A DNA stretch of 64,000 nucleotides from positions 5,680,001 to 5,744,000 of the forward strand of contig NZ_CP018870.1 of assembly GCF_001941845.1 (NCBI RefSeq). Reading direction: 5' to 3'. Of this stretch, positions 19,001 to 27,853 are shown one piece after another (position 1 is the first letter of the stretch; every line of letters begins with the position of its first letter). The notes under the pieces were generated by a model. The model was not told the origin of the DNA. It did not search any database and was given only the letters and a program-made list of their open reading frames with translations. The position numbers and the translations under genes were made by a program. This stretch comes from Streptomyces sp. TN58 (lineage in GTDB: Bacteria > Actinomycetota > Actinomycetes > Streptomycetales > Streptomycetaceae).

Positions 19001-19326
19001 CCGACGACACCGACGACATGGCGAACACTCCCCTGGAGCAGACCCTCGTCAACTGGCTCAGGGACCACGGCCTGCGCCTGCCCGACGAGGGCCAGACTCT
19101 CGTCGGCACCGCCCTCCCCGACTTCGTCTACCACCTGCCCGGAGTCAACCTCGCCGTCTTCGTCGACGGGCCGGACAGGGAGGAGGACGCCACCCGGGAC
19201 GAGGACGCCGAGGAGCGCCTCTACGACGCCGGCTGGGGCGTCGTCCGCTTCCCGGCCGACCCCGCCGACTGGGACGCCGTCGTCGCCCGCCACGCCCGCT
19301 ACTTCGGCGGCCCCGCCGCCTCCTGA
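13015..19326 (+). CDS. Ser/Thr kinase - DExH helicase - DUF1998 - nuclease-like fusion protein (DISARM/Druantia-like)
   Basis: A 2103-aa multidomain protein. Residues about 5-290 are a Hanks-type kinase: VAVK lysine, HRDLKPRNV near 147, DFG near 167, GTARYMAPEQ. Residues about 430-1400 are an SF2 helicase: Walker A TGTGSGKS near 452, DELH near 578, SATMS, and QRSGRAGRSGQ near 1362. Cys pairs CRECGQEY and CIQCSVSY lie inside it and a zinc ribbon (CKHCG...CDMCKE) near 1662. Residues about 1900-1950 hold the DUF1998 signature (CARGCYDCLLTYGNQLDH). The tail (PDFVY near 2035, AVFVDG, GWGVVRF) resembles Vsr/PD-(D/E)XK nucleases. DUF1998 helicases occur in DrmB, DruE and MrfA. A kinase at the front is not part of the classical systems I know. 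GTG at 13015 follows AAGGGA. It is first in a three-gene operon with a SNF2 helicase and methyltransferase. Confidence 0.85.
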   Translation: MATEMIAGRFRLLGAVDSGNMGEVHRAEDLEAAPGDADRVVAVKLILRRRSGLQIDTHGDAKTVERFAREVRIMQTFARHPNLPRTIAGGVDDTNGGLPYLAMEFLDGHPLADLVADEPQLPISWAAAIAAQMAEGLKAAHVEGVVHRDLKPRNVMLTRGGLVKVLDFGMGRIVDDPDGTKLTSTGVTVGTARYMAPEQFQGGAVTPAADLYALGCVLYEMLLGVPPFVGTSAYELGEKHVRQAPNPVRLVRHDVPEALARLVDRLLAKDPADRPESAAAVRDALLPFVAPAEPLPAWREFDPVGRLLQDRAALSTPTARQAPADQPPAQTRPHTSGMDVFGVHRDLIDEYRAFTQGGTIIRDERVADFVRRDLDAKSQWPNPWISLNPFFDSAGTVAELASQGVLHPECARIFQAKKTRGGTVCDGRPLTLHQHQREAVDAARSGASYVLTTGTGSGKSLSYIVPIVDKVLRDRETEPRGTAKRVRAIIVYPMNALANSQLKELEKYLRDGYGAGREPVTFARYTGQEDDAARREIRDNPPDILLTNYVMLELMLTRPDDRDSLVRMAKGLEFLVFDELHTYRGRQGADVALLIRRVREACQADRLQCVGTSATMSTEGTIDEQKSVVAGVASKLFGTRIRTEHVIGETLVRATDPAPDTVPAERLRTTDAPRAYADLVRDPLARWIETRFGLATDTLTDRLVRQKPAKIEDAAEDLARESGVSVEDCAAALRATLEAGSQARHPVTERPLFAFRLHQFLSKGDTVYVTLEDPESRHLTRDYQQVQPGTDGKLLIPLAFCRECGQEYLTVWRTEKDGEVRYESRRDTSATGGRAGDGYLYVGRPWPRSLDEAVAERKLPESWLELDDRGQEVVRKSYRERAPRAVTVDPYGYEGRGDLDAAFIPAPFRFCIQCSVSYEQPRGKDFAKLATLDQEGRSSATSLVSAAVVRSLKAVPEEALDKEARKLLTFVDNRQDASLQAGHFNDFVQITQLRGALYRAALDAGEEGIHHEELATRVANALALDPVEYTGQSDLPPALARNAAKTLRDVIAFRLYLDLESGWRITMPNLERTGLLTIDYADLQWVAERDERWQDTHAALRGADPALRAEITRTLLDDMRRELAIDVQYFRDDFDALQRASEERLIDPWVLGRSDAPRVKTAYPQPSSPGMDRSGHFLSARGKFGKYLRRTAPTVFDARDGVKLDNTDLQKVIVDLLKVLAKAGLVTEVSAAPQRAGRFRAPTGPAATGYRISAASLIWRAGPGESGAHDPLTRTYASGDGPRVNTFFRDLYRNAAAELSGLFAREHTAQVDPAERERREEAFSKAELKLLYCSPTMELGVDISSLNAVMMRNVPPTPANYAQRSGRAGRSGQPALVTTYCATGNSHDQYYFRRSERMVAGAVAPPRLDLANEDLVLSHLQGIWLAEAGLKLGRAIPQIIDIAYDESLGRPNPALHLHDDLYAASRDADAQARTVAAAHRVLGPLLADFAMTVWWDERWIEDRVRTAPDRFDRAFDRWRDLFRAALVDQYVQNKRVLDHTLTEGDRRRAVARRKEAETQLNLLKNETPDSRSVLSDFNPYRYLASEGFLPGYSFPRLPLAAYIPTTGRRHGDGDYLQRPRFLAIREFGPGALIYHEGARYQVTRVQLPPDSSGDIATTAATRCKHCGYHHDPEQRADVCDMCKEPLGAAAYNLLHLHTVYTQRRERISSDEEERRRAGFRLEISYRFQDHGIRKGRQDAHVSDPAGSLATISYGDSATVRITNKGRLRAKENEQDGYWLDPASGHWMNERDAAEASGDSSEMPVIDPDGNEKRRRKRVVPFVEDRRNILVVTLDEPLPEPIALTLMYALERGVEAAFELEDSELTSELLPPDDGPRNRFLLTEAAEGGAGVLRRLQAEPGALAVAARRALEICHFDEHGVDQAEQHCARGCYDCLLTYGNQLDHAAIDRHTVVHLLRRLASAVSEPEGRGESPTEQHRRLVEELGRTAPKLADTPADDTDDMANTPLEQTLVNWLRDHGLRLPDEGQTLVGTALPDFVYHLPGVNLAVFVDGPDREEDATRDEDAEERLYDAGWGVVRFPADPADWDAVVARHARYFGGPAAS

Positions 19327-19370
19327 CCACGGAACCGACCGACCACCCGAGGACCCCGAGGACTCACCCG

Positions 19371-22280
19371 ATGACGCTCACCTACTCCGCCGGTTCCCTG
19401 GTCACCGCCCGAGGCCGCGAATGGGTCGTGCTCCCCGAGAGCGCCCCCGACATGCTCGTCCTGCGCCCGCTCGGCGGTTCCGACGACGACATCGCCGCCG
19501 TCTTCCCCGCCTTCGAGGACGTCAGAGGCGCCGAGTTCGCCCCGCCGTCCGCCGCCGACCTCGGCGACCACCGCGCCGCCGGGCTGCTGCGCTCCGCCCT
19601 CCGCATCGGCTTCCGCTCCGGAGCCGGCCCCTTCCGCTCCCTCGCCGGCATCGCCGTCGAACCCCGCGCCTACCAGCTCGTCCCGCTCCTCATGGCGCTG
19701 CGGCAGAGCACCGTACGGCTCCTCATCTCCGACGACGTCGGTATCGGCAAGACCGTCGAGGCCGGCCTCATCGCGAGCGAACTCCTCGCCCAGGGCGAGG
19801 CACGCGGCCTTGCCGTCCTCTGCTCACCGGCCCTCGCCGAGCAGTGGCAGGAGGAGCTGCGCACCAAGTTCGGCCTCGACGCCGAACTCGTCCTCGCCTC
19901 CACCGTCTCCCGCCTGGAGCGCGGCCTGGACCTGGGGCAGTCGCTCTTCGACAAGTACCCCCACGTCATCGTCTCCACCGACTTCATCAAGTCCACCCGC
20001 CACCGCGACGACTTCGTCAAGCACTGCCCCGACCTGGTGATCGTCGACGAGGCCCACACCTGCGTCGTCGCCGACGACACCACCTCCACGCAGAACCAGC
20101 TCCGCTACGAGCTGCTGCGCCGCGTAGCCGAGGACGCCGAGCGTCACCTGCTCCTCGTGACCGCCACCCCGCACAGCGGCAAGGAGTCCGCCTTCCGCAA
20201 CCTTCTCGGCCTGGTCAGGCCCGAACTGGCAGGCACGGACCTGGACTCCGACCGGGGCCGACGGCTCCTCGCCCAGCACTTCGTGCAGCGCAAGCGCGCC
20301 GACGTACGCCAGTACCTGACGACCGAGGACGGCCTCGGCGACGACAGCCTGGCCGAGCGGACCGCGTTCCCGTCCGACCGCTTCTTCAAGGACGAGACCT
20401 ACAAGCTGTCACCGGCCTACCGCGCCCTCCTCGACGACGCCATCGCCTATGCGAGCGAGCGCGTCGAGGCCGCCGGCAGCCAGGGCAAGCGCGAGGCCCG
20501 TATCGCCTGGTGGTCCGCGATCGCCCTGCTCCGCTCCCTCGTCTCCTCCCCGCGCGCCGCCGCCCAGACCCTCCGTACGCGCTCCGCCGCCGCGGCCGCC
20601 GCCAGCGCCGAGGAAGCCGACCGCTTCGGCGCGCCCCTCACCCGTGACGCGGCCGACAGCGACAGCCTGGAGGGCATGGACGTGGCCCCCGGTGCCGAGA
20701 CCGACGACGCGGGCGCCCGCCTCGCCGAACTCGCCGACCGGGCCGCCGCCCTGGAGGGCCCGGAAGGCGACCTGAAGCTGAAGGCCCTGGTCAAGCACCT
20801 CAAGGCGCTGCTCGCCGACGGCTACCACCCGATCGTCTTCTGCCGCTACATCCCCACCGCCGAGTACGTCGCCGAGCACCTGGGCGGCAAGCTCGGCAAG
20901 AAGACCGTCGTTCGCGCCGTCACCGGCACCCTCTCGCCCCAGCAGCGCATCGAGCGGATCGAGGAGCTGGCGGAGGAGGCCGGGCAGGACCCCGCCGCCC
21001 GCCGCGTCCTCGTCGCCACCGACTGCCTCTCCGAGGGCGTCAACCTCCAGCACCACTTCGACGCCGTCGTCCACTACGACCTCGCCTGGAATCCCACCCG
21101 CCACGACCAGCGTGAGGGCCGCGTCGACCGCTACGGGCAGCAGCGCGACGAGGTCCGGGTCATCACCCTGTACGGCAGCGACAACGGCATCGACGGCAAG
21201 GTCCTCGACGTCCTCATCAAGAAGCACCGCCAGATCAAGAAGGACCTCGGCATCTCCGTCTCCGTCCCCGACGAGACCTCCTCCGGCGTCACCGACGCCA
21301 TCGTGGAGTGGCTGCTGCTGCGCGGCCGGGAGGGGGAGCAGGGAACCCTCTTCGAGGCAGACTCCTTCCAGCAGAGCTTCGCCGACCTGGAGGCCGACTG
21401 GAAGTCGGCGGCCGAACGCGAGACCCGCTCCCGCTCCCGGTTCGCCCAGCGCTCCATCCACCCGGAGGAGGTCGCCCGCGAGGTCCTCGCCATCCGCGAC
21501 ACCCTCGGCCGCGCCGACGAGGTGAACGACTTCGTACGGACCTCCCTCGCGGCCCTGGAAGCCCACCTGGTGGAGGCGGGCGACGGCTCCGGCGACTTCA
21601 CCGCCGAGGTCAGCGGCACCTCCGCCGGCCTGCGCGACGCCCTCGCCCCCGTCGTCGGCTCCGCCGCCGTCGAAGGCGCCCGCCCCATCCCGTTCCGTAC
21701 GACCTCGGCCGTGGCCCGGGGCGAGGCCGCCCTCGTCCGCACCGACCCCGTCGTCGGTGCCATCGCCACCCACGTCCTGAACTCCGCCCTCGACAGCCAG
21801 GCCGACGGCCGCCGCCCCGCCCGCCGCTGCGGTGTCGTCGCCACCCGCGCCGTCGACACCCGCACGACCCTGCTCCTCGTCCGCTACCGCTTCCACCTCA
21901 CGCTGCCCTCCCGGCAGGGGGAGAAGCAGCTCGTCGCCGAGGACGCCCGCCTCCTAGCCTTCCAGGGCTCCCCGAAGAACGCCGTGTGGCTGCCCGAGGA
22001 CCGGGCCCATGCCCTCCTCACCGCCCAGGCCGCCGACAGCGTCGACCCCGACCACGGTGAGCACATGATGACCCGGGTCCTCGGCCAGCTCTCGGCTGTC
22101 ACCGACCACTTGGAGCAGTACGGCGACACCCTCTCCGCCGAACTCCACGAGTCCCACCGGCGGGTCCGCCGCGCCTCCGACGAGATCGTCCGCGGCCTGC
22201 GGGTCACCGCCCAGAAGCCGGCCGACGTCCTCGGCGTCTACGTCTACCTGCCCGCCGCGTCCGGAGAGGCCGCCGTCTGA
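19371..22280 (+). CDS. drmD: SNF2-type helicase, DrmD-like
   Basis: A 969-aa SF2 ATPase of the SNF2 branch that would translocate on double-stranded DNA. Motif I is [13 protein letters not shown] (residue about 121), the DEAH box is VIVDEAH (about 226), and motif III is TATPHSGK. The C-terminal lobe has [44 protein letters not shown] in place of the usual DEMGLGKT is characteristic of this defence-linked group. Length and neighbourhood match DrmD of class 1 DISARM, which sits beside the DrmMI methylase. The ATG at 19371 is 45 bp after the fusion helicase. It overlaps the next gene by one base (TGATG), implying translational coupling. The symbol is an assignment by similarity of architecture, not an alignment. 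Confidence 0.8.
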   Translation: MTLTYSAGSLVTARGREWVVLPESAPDMLVLRPLGGSDDDIAAVFPAFEDVRGAEFAPPSAADLGDHRAAGLLRSALRIGFRSGAGPFRSLAGIAVEPRAYQLVPLLMALRQSTVRLLISDDVGIGKTVEAGLIASELLAQGEARGLAVLCSPALAEQWQEELRTKFGLDAELVLASTVSRLERGLDLGQSLFDKYPHVIVSTDFIKSTRHRDDFVKHCPDLVIVDEAHTCVVADDTTSTQNQLRYELLRRVAEDAERHLLLVTATPHSGKESAFRNLLGLVRPELAGTDLDSDRGRRLLAQHFVQRKRADVRQYLTTEDGLGDDSLAERTAFPSDRFFKDETYKLSPAYRALLDDAIAYASERVEAAGSQGKREARIAWWSAIALLRSLVSSPRAAAQTLRTRSAAAAAASAEEADRFGAPLTRDAADSDSLEGMDVAPGAETDDAGARLAELADRAAALEGPEGDLKLKALVKHLKALLADGYHPIVFCRYIPTAEYVAEHLGGKLGKKTVVRAVTGTLSPQQRIERIEELAEEAGQDPAARRVLVATDCLSEGVNLQHHFDAVVHYDLAWNPTRHDQREGRVDRYGQQRDEVRVITLYGSDNGIDGKVLDVLIKKHRQIKKDLGISVSVPDETSSGVTDAIVEWLLLRGREGEQGTLFEADSFQQSFADLEADWKSAAERETRSRSRFAQRSIHPEEVAREVLAIRDTLGRADEVNDFVRTSLAALEAHLVEAGDGSGDFTAEVSGTSAGLRDALAPVVGSAAVEGARPIPFRTTSAVARGEAALVRTDPVVGAIATHVLNSALDSQADGRRPARRCGVVATRAVDTRTTLLLVRYRFHLTLPSRQGEKQLVAEDARLLAFQGSPKNAVWLPEDRAHALLTAQAADSVDPDHGEHMMTRVLGQLSAVTDHLEQYGDTLSAELHESHRRVRRASDEIVRGLRVTAQKPADVLGVYVYLPAASGEAAV

Positions 22281-25200
22281 TGTCCGCCACCACCCGCAAC
22301 CAGGTCTTCTCCGCCGTTCACACCGTCGGCGGCCTGCTCCCCGCCGACATGCTGATCCGCATCGCCGACGGCAAGGACGTCAAGGGCTCCGCCCCCGCCG
22401 ACTACCAGGTCATCGGCGCCCGTTCCGTACGCGACGAGGCCGAACGCCACTGGGACTACCTGAAGTCCGTCTGGCGCGAACTGCGCGAGAAGCTGCCGGT
22501 CGCCCCGGACGCCGAGACCCCGGCCGACCCGACCGGCCTGGCCGTCTCCCAGTGGCTGGAACCGCTCTTCGCCGAGCTGGGCTTCGGCCGCCTGACCCCG
22601 ATCGGCGCCACCGGCATCCCGGCGGACAGCGACCCCGACCGCGTCTTCCCCATCAGCCACCGCTGGAACCACGCCCTCCTCCACATGACGGCTTGGAACG
22701 CCGACCTGGACAAGCGCACCGGCGGCGCGGGCACGGTCCCGCCCCAGTCCCTCGTCCAGGAGTGCCTGAACCGCACCGAGGCCCACCTGTGGGGCGTCCT
22801 CACCAACGGCCGCCGACTCCGGATCCTGCGCGACTCCAGTGCGCTCGCCACCGCCTCGTACGTCGAGTTCGACCTCGAAGCCATCTTCGACGGCGAACTC
22901 TTCAGTGAGTTCGTGCTCCTGTACCGCCTGCTGCACGTCTCCCGCTTCGCGGTGGCGGAGGGCGCGGCCCCGTCCGCCTGCTGGCTGGAGAAGTGGCGTA
23001 CGGAGGCGATCGCCTCGGGTACACGGGCCCTGGAGCAGCTCCGCAAGGGCGTCCAGGAGGCCATCACCACCCTGGGCACGGGCTTCCTGCGCCACCCGGC
23101 GAACACGACCCTGCGCGAGGACACGGACGTCAAGGCCCTCCACGGGGCGCTGCTGAGGCTCGTCTACCGCCTGCTGTTCGTCTTCGTGGCGGAGGACCGC
23201 GATGTCCTGCACGGCAAGGAGGCGACGGAGCAGGCGCGGGAGCGTTATGCGTCGTACTTCTCCTCGGCTCGCCTGCGCGCCCACGCCCGCCGCCGCCGGG
23301 GCACAGCCCACGGCGACCTCTACCAGGCCCTCCGGATCGTCCTGGACGCCCTCGGCGACGAGAACGGCCGCCCGGAACTGGGCCTGCCGGGCCTCGGCGG
23401 CATCTTCGACGAGACGGAGACGGACGCCCCCCTGAAGGGCCTGTCCCTCTCGAACGAGTACCTCCTCACGGCCGTACGCCACCTCTCCCAGGTCCGGGAC
23501 GCGGGTTCGCGGCGCTGGCGCACCGTCGACTACCGCCACCTGGACGCTGAGGAACTGGGCTCGATCTACGAGTCCCTGCTCGAACTGGTCCCGCAGCACA
23601 GCGCGGCCGACCGCACCTTCGAACTGGTGGAGCTGGCCGGCAACACGAGGAAGACGACGGGCTCGTACTACACCCCGTCCTCGCTCATCGAGTGCCTGCT
23701 CGACTCCGCACTGGACCCGGTCCTGGACGACGCGGTCAAGCGCGGCGAGCAGACGGCGAGCGCGGCGGGCGACCCGGACCCGTCGGACACGATCGTCCGC
23801 GAACTCCTTTCCCTCACGGTCTGCGACCCGGCCTGCGGCTCGGGCCACTTCCTGGTGGCGGCGTCGCGGCGGATCGCGAAGCGGGTGGCGGCGGTACGGG
23901 AACGTAACCCGGAGCCCACGCTTGAGGCCGTCCGCCACGCTCTGCACGAGGTCGTGGCGCGCTGCGTGTACGGCGTGGACCTCAACCCGATGGCCGTCGA
24001 GCTGGCCAAGGTGTCGCTGTGGCTGGAGGCCCTGGAACCGGGCAAGCCGCTGGGTTTCCTGGACGCCCACGTGAAGCACGGCAACGCGCTCATCGGGGCG
24101 ACGCCGAAGCTGCTGCGGGGCGGGATTCCGGACGAGGCGTTCAAGCCGATCGAGGGCGACGACAAGAAGTACGCCAAGACCCTGGAGAAGCAGAACAAGG
24201 CGGAGCGGGGTGGCCAGCGGGGCCTCTTCGACCTCGGCGGCGAGACGAAGATTGCCAACACGGTCTTCGCGACGGGCCTGCGCCGCATCACCGGTGCCGC
24301 CTCGGACACCCTGGCCCAGGTGCGCCGGCAGGAGGCCGCCTACCAGGACTGGGCGGAGTCGACGGAGTACGTCCGCGCCCTGCACGTGGCCGACGCCTGG
24401 TGCGCCGCTTTCACGTGGCGCAAGAGGGCCGACGCTCCGATGGCGGTCACGGAGGAGGTCTTCCGTAACCTCCAGGATCCGACCTCGGACGCGGCCCCGC
24501 AGTCGACTCACGACGAGATCGTCCGCCTGCGGACGCAGTACCGGTTCTTCCACTGGCACCTGGAGTTCCCAGAGGTGTTCTCGGTCCCGGAGTCGGGAGT
24601 GGGGATCGATGAGGCGACGGGATGGGCCGGCGGGTTCGACTGTGTGCTGGGGAACCCGCCGTGGGAGCATCTTGAGCTCAAGGAGCAGGAGTTCTTCTCT
24701 GCACGCGCGGCGCACATTGCCGAGGCTGCGGGGGCGAAGCGGAAGAAGCTGATTGCAGGGCTTCCTGCGGGGGACCCTGCTCTGCACGAGGAATACGAGG
24801 CAGCCAAACGCGAGGTTGACGGAACGCGCCACTTTGCCAGCGGTTCGGGAGTATTTCCGCTGTGTGGGCGCGGCCGTATCAAGACGGACCCTGTCTTCAC
24901 CGAGCAAGGGCGCAAGTTGACAGCGCCGCGCGGCCGAATGGGCGTGATCGTTCCGACGGGCATTGCGACGGATGCAACGACGCAGTACTTCTTCAAGGAC
25001 CTGGTGCAGCAGGGCTCGATCGCGGCGCTGTACGACTTCGAGAACAGGGCCGGCCTGTTCCCGGACGTGGACTCCCGTATGAAGTTCAGCATCCTGTCCC
25101 TGACGGGCCGGGCACTGCGCGAGCCTGCCGCTCGGTTCGCCTTCTTCCTCCACGACCCGGCGGAGCTGGACGAGGCGGACAAGGCGTTCACGCTCACTCC

Positions 25201-26308
25201 GGAGGAGATCATCCTTCTCAACCCGAACACGGGCACCTGCCCGGTGTTCCGCTCCCGCCGCGACGCCGAGATCACCCTGGGCATTTACCGCCGTGTCCCG
25301 GTCCTGATCAAGGATGGTGATCCCAAGGGCAACCCCTGGGGTGTCTCGTTCATGCAGGGCTTGTTCAACATGACCAGCGACTCGCACCTCTTCAACACCC
25401 GCGAGGACCTGGAGGCCGAGGGGTGGCACCTGGAGGGGAACGCCTTCGCCAAGGGCGAGGCCCGAATGCTGCCCCTGTACGAGGCGAAGATGCTCCACCA
25501 CTACGACCACCGCTGGGCTACCTACGACGAGGACGGCTCTACCCGTGACTTGCCCCTGGAGGAGAAGTGTGACCCGGGCGCGGTGGTTCTGCCTCGCTAC
25601 TGGGTCGCTGAACGCGAGGTAGACGAGAAGCTGGCCTCGAAGCGCTGGAAGCGGAAGTGGCTCCTCGGCTGGCGCGACATCTGCCGTGCCACCGACGAGC
25701 GCACCGCGATTTCGTTCTCCTTCCCCAAGTCGGCGGTGGGTAACAAGATTCCCCTCATGCTGGCGGACCAACCTCCGGCTGCTCTGGTCGCGTTGATTGC
25801 CTGTCAGGGTTCGCTCGCCCACGACTTCGCCAGCCGACAGAAGGTCGGCGGAATCACCATGAACTTCTTCATCTGGCAGCAGCTTCCCGTACTAGCCCCG
25901 GGCGCGCTGCTGTCGCACTACCAATGGGTCGGCATCAGGGCCAAGGAACTCAGCTTCACTTCGTGGGATATGGCTCACCTTGCCCGTGACCTCGGCGACA
26001 TCGGCGCCCCCTTCATCTGGGACGAAGACCGCCGTACCGTCATCCGTGCCGAACTCGACGCCCTGTTCTTCCACCTCTACGGGATCACCCGAGACGACGT
26101 CGACTACATCCTCGACACCTTTCCCATCGTCAAGCGCAAGGACGAGGCCAAGTACGGCACCTACCGCACCAAGGACCTCATCCTCGCCGAGTACGACCGC
26201 ATGGCGGCGGCCGGCGTCAGCCTGACCACGCCCCTCGTGGACGGCGAGAACTACACCTCCACCCTCACGCCGCCCCCGGGCCACGGCCCCCGCCACCCGG
26301 CAGCCTGA
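22280..26308 (+). CDS. drmMI: Eco57I-type DNA adenine methyltransferase, DrmMI-like
   Basis: A 1342-aa N6-adenine methyltransferase. The TGSYYTP box (about residue 460) precedes SAM motif I DPACGSGHF (about 515) and a conserved GVDLNPMAVELAKVSLW. Motif IV is GNPPW (about 792). A long C-terminal half carries the target-recognition region (KWLLGWRDICRATDERTAI, DQPPAALVALIACQGSLAHDF). Size and domain order match class 1 DISARM DrmMI, whose methylation marks host DNA as self. No PLD-family drmC follows. From about 24590 on the sequence is visibly less GC-biased at wobble positions than before, suggesting the recognition half was exchanged by recombination. Start ATG overlaps the helicase stop. 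Confidence 0.88.
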   Translation: MSATTRNQVFSAVHTVGGLLPADMLIRIADGKDVKGSAPADYQVIGARSVRDEAERHWDYLKSVWRELREKLPVAPDAETPADPTGLAVSQWLEPLFAELGFGRLTPIGATGIPADSDPDRVFPISHRWNHALLHMTAWNADLDKRTGGAGTVPPQSLVQECLNRTEAHLWGVLTNGRRLRILRDSSALATASYVEFDLEAIFDGELFSEFVLLYRLLHVSRFAVAEGAAPSACWLEKWRTEAIASGTRALEQLRKGVQEAITTLGTGFLRHPANTTLREDTDVKALHGALLRLVYRLLFVFVAEDRDVLHGKEATEQARERYASYFSSARLRAHARRRRGTAHGDLYQALRIVLDALGDENGRPELGLPGLGGIFDETETDAPLKGLSLSNEYLLTAVRHLSQVRDAGSRRWRTVDYRHLDAEELGSIYESLLELVPQHSAADRTFELVELAGNTRKTTGSYYTPSSLIECLLDSALDPVLDDAVKRGEQTASAAGDPDPSDTIVRELLSLTVCDPACGSGHFLVAASRRIAKRVAAVRERNPEPTLEAVRHALHEVVARCVYGVDLNPMAVELAKVSLWLEALEPGKPLGFLDAHVKHGNALIGATPKLLRGGIPDEAFKPIEGDDKKYAKTLEKQNKAERGGQRGLFDLGGETKIANTVFATGLRRITGAASDTLAQVRRQEAAYQDWAESTEYVRALHVADAWCAAFTWRKRADAPMAVTEEVFRNLQDPTSDAAPQSTHDEIVRLRTQYRFFHWHLEFPEVFSVPESGVGIDEATGWAGGFDCVLGNPPWEHLELKEQEFFSARAAHIAEAAGAKRKKLIAGLPAGDPALHEEYEAAKREVDGTRHFASGSGVFPLCGRGRIKTDPVFTEQGRKLTAPRGRMGVIVPTGIATDATTQYFFKDLVQQGSIAALYDFENRAGLFPDVDSRMKFSILSLTGRALREPAARFAFFLHDPAELDEADKAFTLTPEEIILLNPNTGTCPVFRSRRDAEITLGIYRRVPVLIKDGDPKGNPWGVSFMQGLFNMTSDSHLFNTREDLEAEGWHLEGNAFAKGEARMLPLYEAKMLHHYDHRWATYDEDGSTRDLPLEEKCDPGAVVLPRYWVAEREVDEKLASKRWKRKWLLGWRDICRATDERTAISFSFPKSAVGNKIPLMLADQPPAALVALIACQGSLAHDFASRQKVGGITMNFFIWQQLPVLAPGALLSHYQWVGIRAKELSFTSWDMAHLARDLGDIGAPFIWDEDRRTVIRAELDALFFHLYGITRDDVDYILDTFPIVKRKDEAKYGTYRTKDLILAEYDRMAAAGVSLTTPLVDGENYTSTLTPPPGHGPRHPAA

Positions 26309-26324
26309 CGCGCACCACTGCCTA

Positions 26325-26365
26325 CGCGGCCCGGACCGGAGGAGAGCACCACGGTCCGGGCCGCG
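26325..26365 (+). terminator. Hairpin terminator of the DISARM-like operon
   Basis: A perfect 13-bp stem (26325-26337 with 26353-26365) has a 15-nt loop and is 17 bp past the methyltransferase stop. It also directly precedes the ribosome site of the next gene, so it could act as an attenuator for that gene. Confidence 0.75.
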
Positions 26366-26382
26366 ACTCGAAAGGAGTGACC

Positions 26383-27636
26383 ATGGATGACGAGATCCAG
26401 CTGATCAGGGACGGCGACGGCCTGGCGGTCATCGGGGATCAAGCGACAGTCGAACGCTTCCTCATGTCGGAAGGGCTGCCGTCGCAGGCCCTACGACCGC
26501 GCCCGTTCCGGTCCGCCCTCGGCAACGCCGCTGGATTCGCACAGGCGGGTTCCGACATCGCCGCCAACTCGGGCCGCTGGGTGAAGCTGACCAAGGAGTC
26601 CGCGCGGCGCATGGACAAGTACGGGCTGAGGGAGAGCGCCAAGACGGGTTTCAGTACCGGCGTGCTGAAGGGCGACAAGGGCCAGATCAAGGGATTCGTC
26701 GAGTTCGCGAAGGGGCAGGGGCCCCTCCGAGGCAACCCGGCGCAGATGGCCAACGTCGCGACGCTCATGGCACAGCTCGCGCTGCAGCAGGCGATGGACG
26801 AGATCACCGACTATCTCGCCGCGATCGACGAGAAGGTCACAGACGTGCTCCACGCCCAGGAGGACGCCGAGTTGGCGAAGATGGTCGGGGCGGACTTCGT
26901 GATCGAGGAGGCCATGACCATCCGGGACGAGGTGGGCAGGGTCTCCGATATCACCTGGTCGAAGGTGCAGGCCACGCCGGAGACGATCGCGACGACCCAG
27001 GTGTACGCGCTCCGCCGGCTCGACGCGCTCGCGGAGAAGATGGAGCAGAAGGCCAAGATTGGTGACCTTGCCGCGGCGGCCGAGGAAGCCGAGGCCAAGG
27101 CTCGGCAGTGGCTCGCCGTTCTGGCTCGTTGCTTCCAGCTCCAGGACGCGATCGCCGTGCTCGAACTCGATCGGGTACTGGACGCGGCTCCGGAGGAGCT
27201 GGACCGGCATCGCGACGGGATCCGGATCGCCCGGCGGAATCGGCTGGAGCTCATCTCGCGGAGCACCGAGCGGCTGGTGGCGCGGATGAACGCGGCCGCC
27301 GACGCGGCCAACGCGAAGGTGCTGCTGCACCCGACCAAGTCCCCGGCCGTGGTCCAGTCGAGCAACCAGGTCGTGGCCGGCGTCCACGACTTCCACGGGC
27401 GGCTCGGGATCGAGTCCGGTCGCCAGTCGTCGGAGACGAGGCGATGGGCGGTCGCGGCGGCGGAGGTGAGGGACAAGGCGCTTGAGACAGGAGCGAAGGG
27501 CGTCGGTGCCGCCAAGAACCTCGGCAACGAAACCCTCGACCGGGCCAGTTCGATGAAGGACAAGCTCTCCAGCGGTATCTCCGAACGAGCGCGCCGCCGG
27601 CGCGGGGACGAGGCGGAGAACGCCGCGGAAGGCTGA
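26383..27636 (+). CDS. Helical/coiled-coil protein of unknown function (417 aa)
   Basis: I do not recognise a named family. The product lacks a signal peptide and strong membrane segments. It is largely alpha-helical, with a mixed-charge region around residues 115-310 (TLMAQLALQQAMDEITDYLAAIDEKVTDVL, then MEQKAKIGDLAAAAEEAEAKARQW) likely to form coiled coils, and a very basic tail (SERARRRRG). A Gly/Ala-rich stretch near residue 45 could touch membrane. ATG at 26383 sits 6 nt after AGGAG; a GTG two codons earlier is less well placed. It is separated from the DISARM-like operon by a strong hairpin, so it may be expressed at a lower level with it or independently. Confidence 0.7.
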   Translation: MDDEIQLIRDGDGLAVIGDQATVERFLMSEGLPSQALRPRPFRSALGNAAGFAQAGSDIAANSGRWVKLTKESARRMDKYGLRESAKTGFSTGVLKGDKGQIKGFVEFAKGQGPLRGNPAQMANVATLMAQLALQQAMDEITDYLAAIDEKVTDVLHAQEDAELAKMVGADFVIEEAMTIRDEVGRVSDITWSKVQATPETIATTQVYALRRLDALAEKMEQKAKIGDLAAAAEEAEAKARQWLAVLARCFQLQDAIAVLELDRVLDAAPEELDRHRDGIRIARRNRLELISRSTERLVARMNAAADAANAKVLLHPTKSPAVVQSSNQVVAGVHDFHGRLGIESGRQSSETRRWAVAAAEVRDKALETGAKGVGAAKNLGNETLDRASSMKDKLSSGISERARRRRGDEAENAAEG

Positions 27637-27853
27637 GCGAGCGGCAAGCGGGCTCGCCGGGCCTCGACGGGCTTCACGTGAGCCGTTCTGGCCTGGTGAG
27701 CGGCCACCTCGTCTGAGTCCCATGAGCCTGACGGTGGGCCGGTCTCCAGCAGCGACCGGCGGATTCACGGCCCCACCTGCACCTTCGATTGCGATGAGTT
27801 CCGAAACAGCCCCGCCCGCCCCGGACGGGTCCGCACCTCAGGAGTCTGCTGTC

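Noticed and set aside
12856..19293. A 2145-codon open frame antisense to the fusion helicase
   Set aside because: It is a shadow of extreme GC3 on the other strand. The product is Val/Gly/Glu repeats without domains, and the plus frame has unmistakable kinase and helicase motifs.
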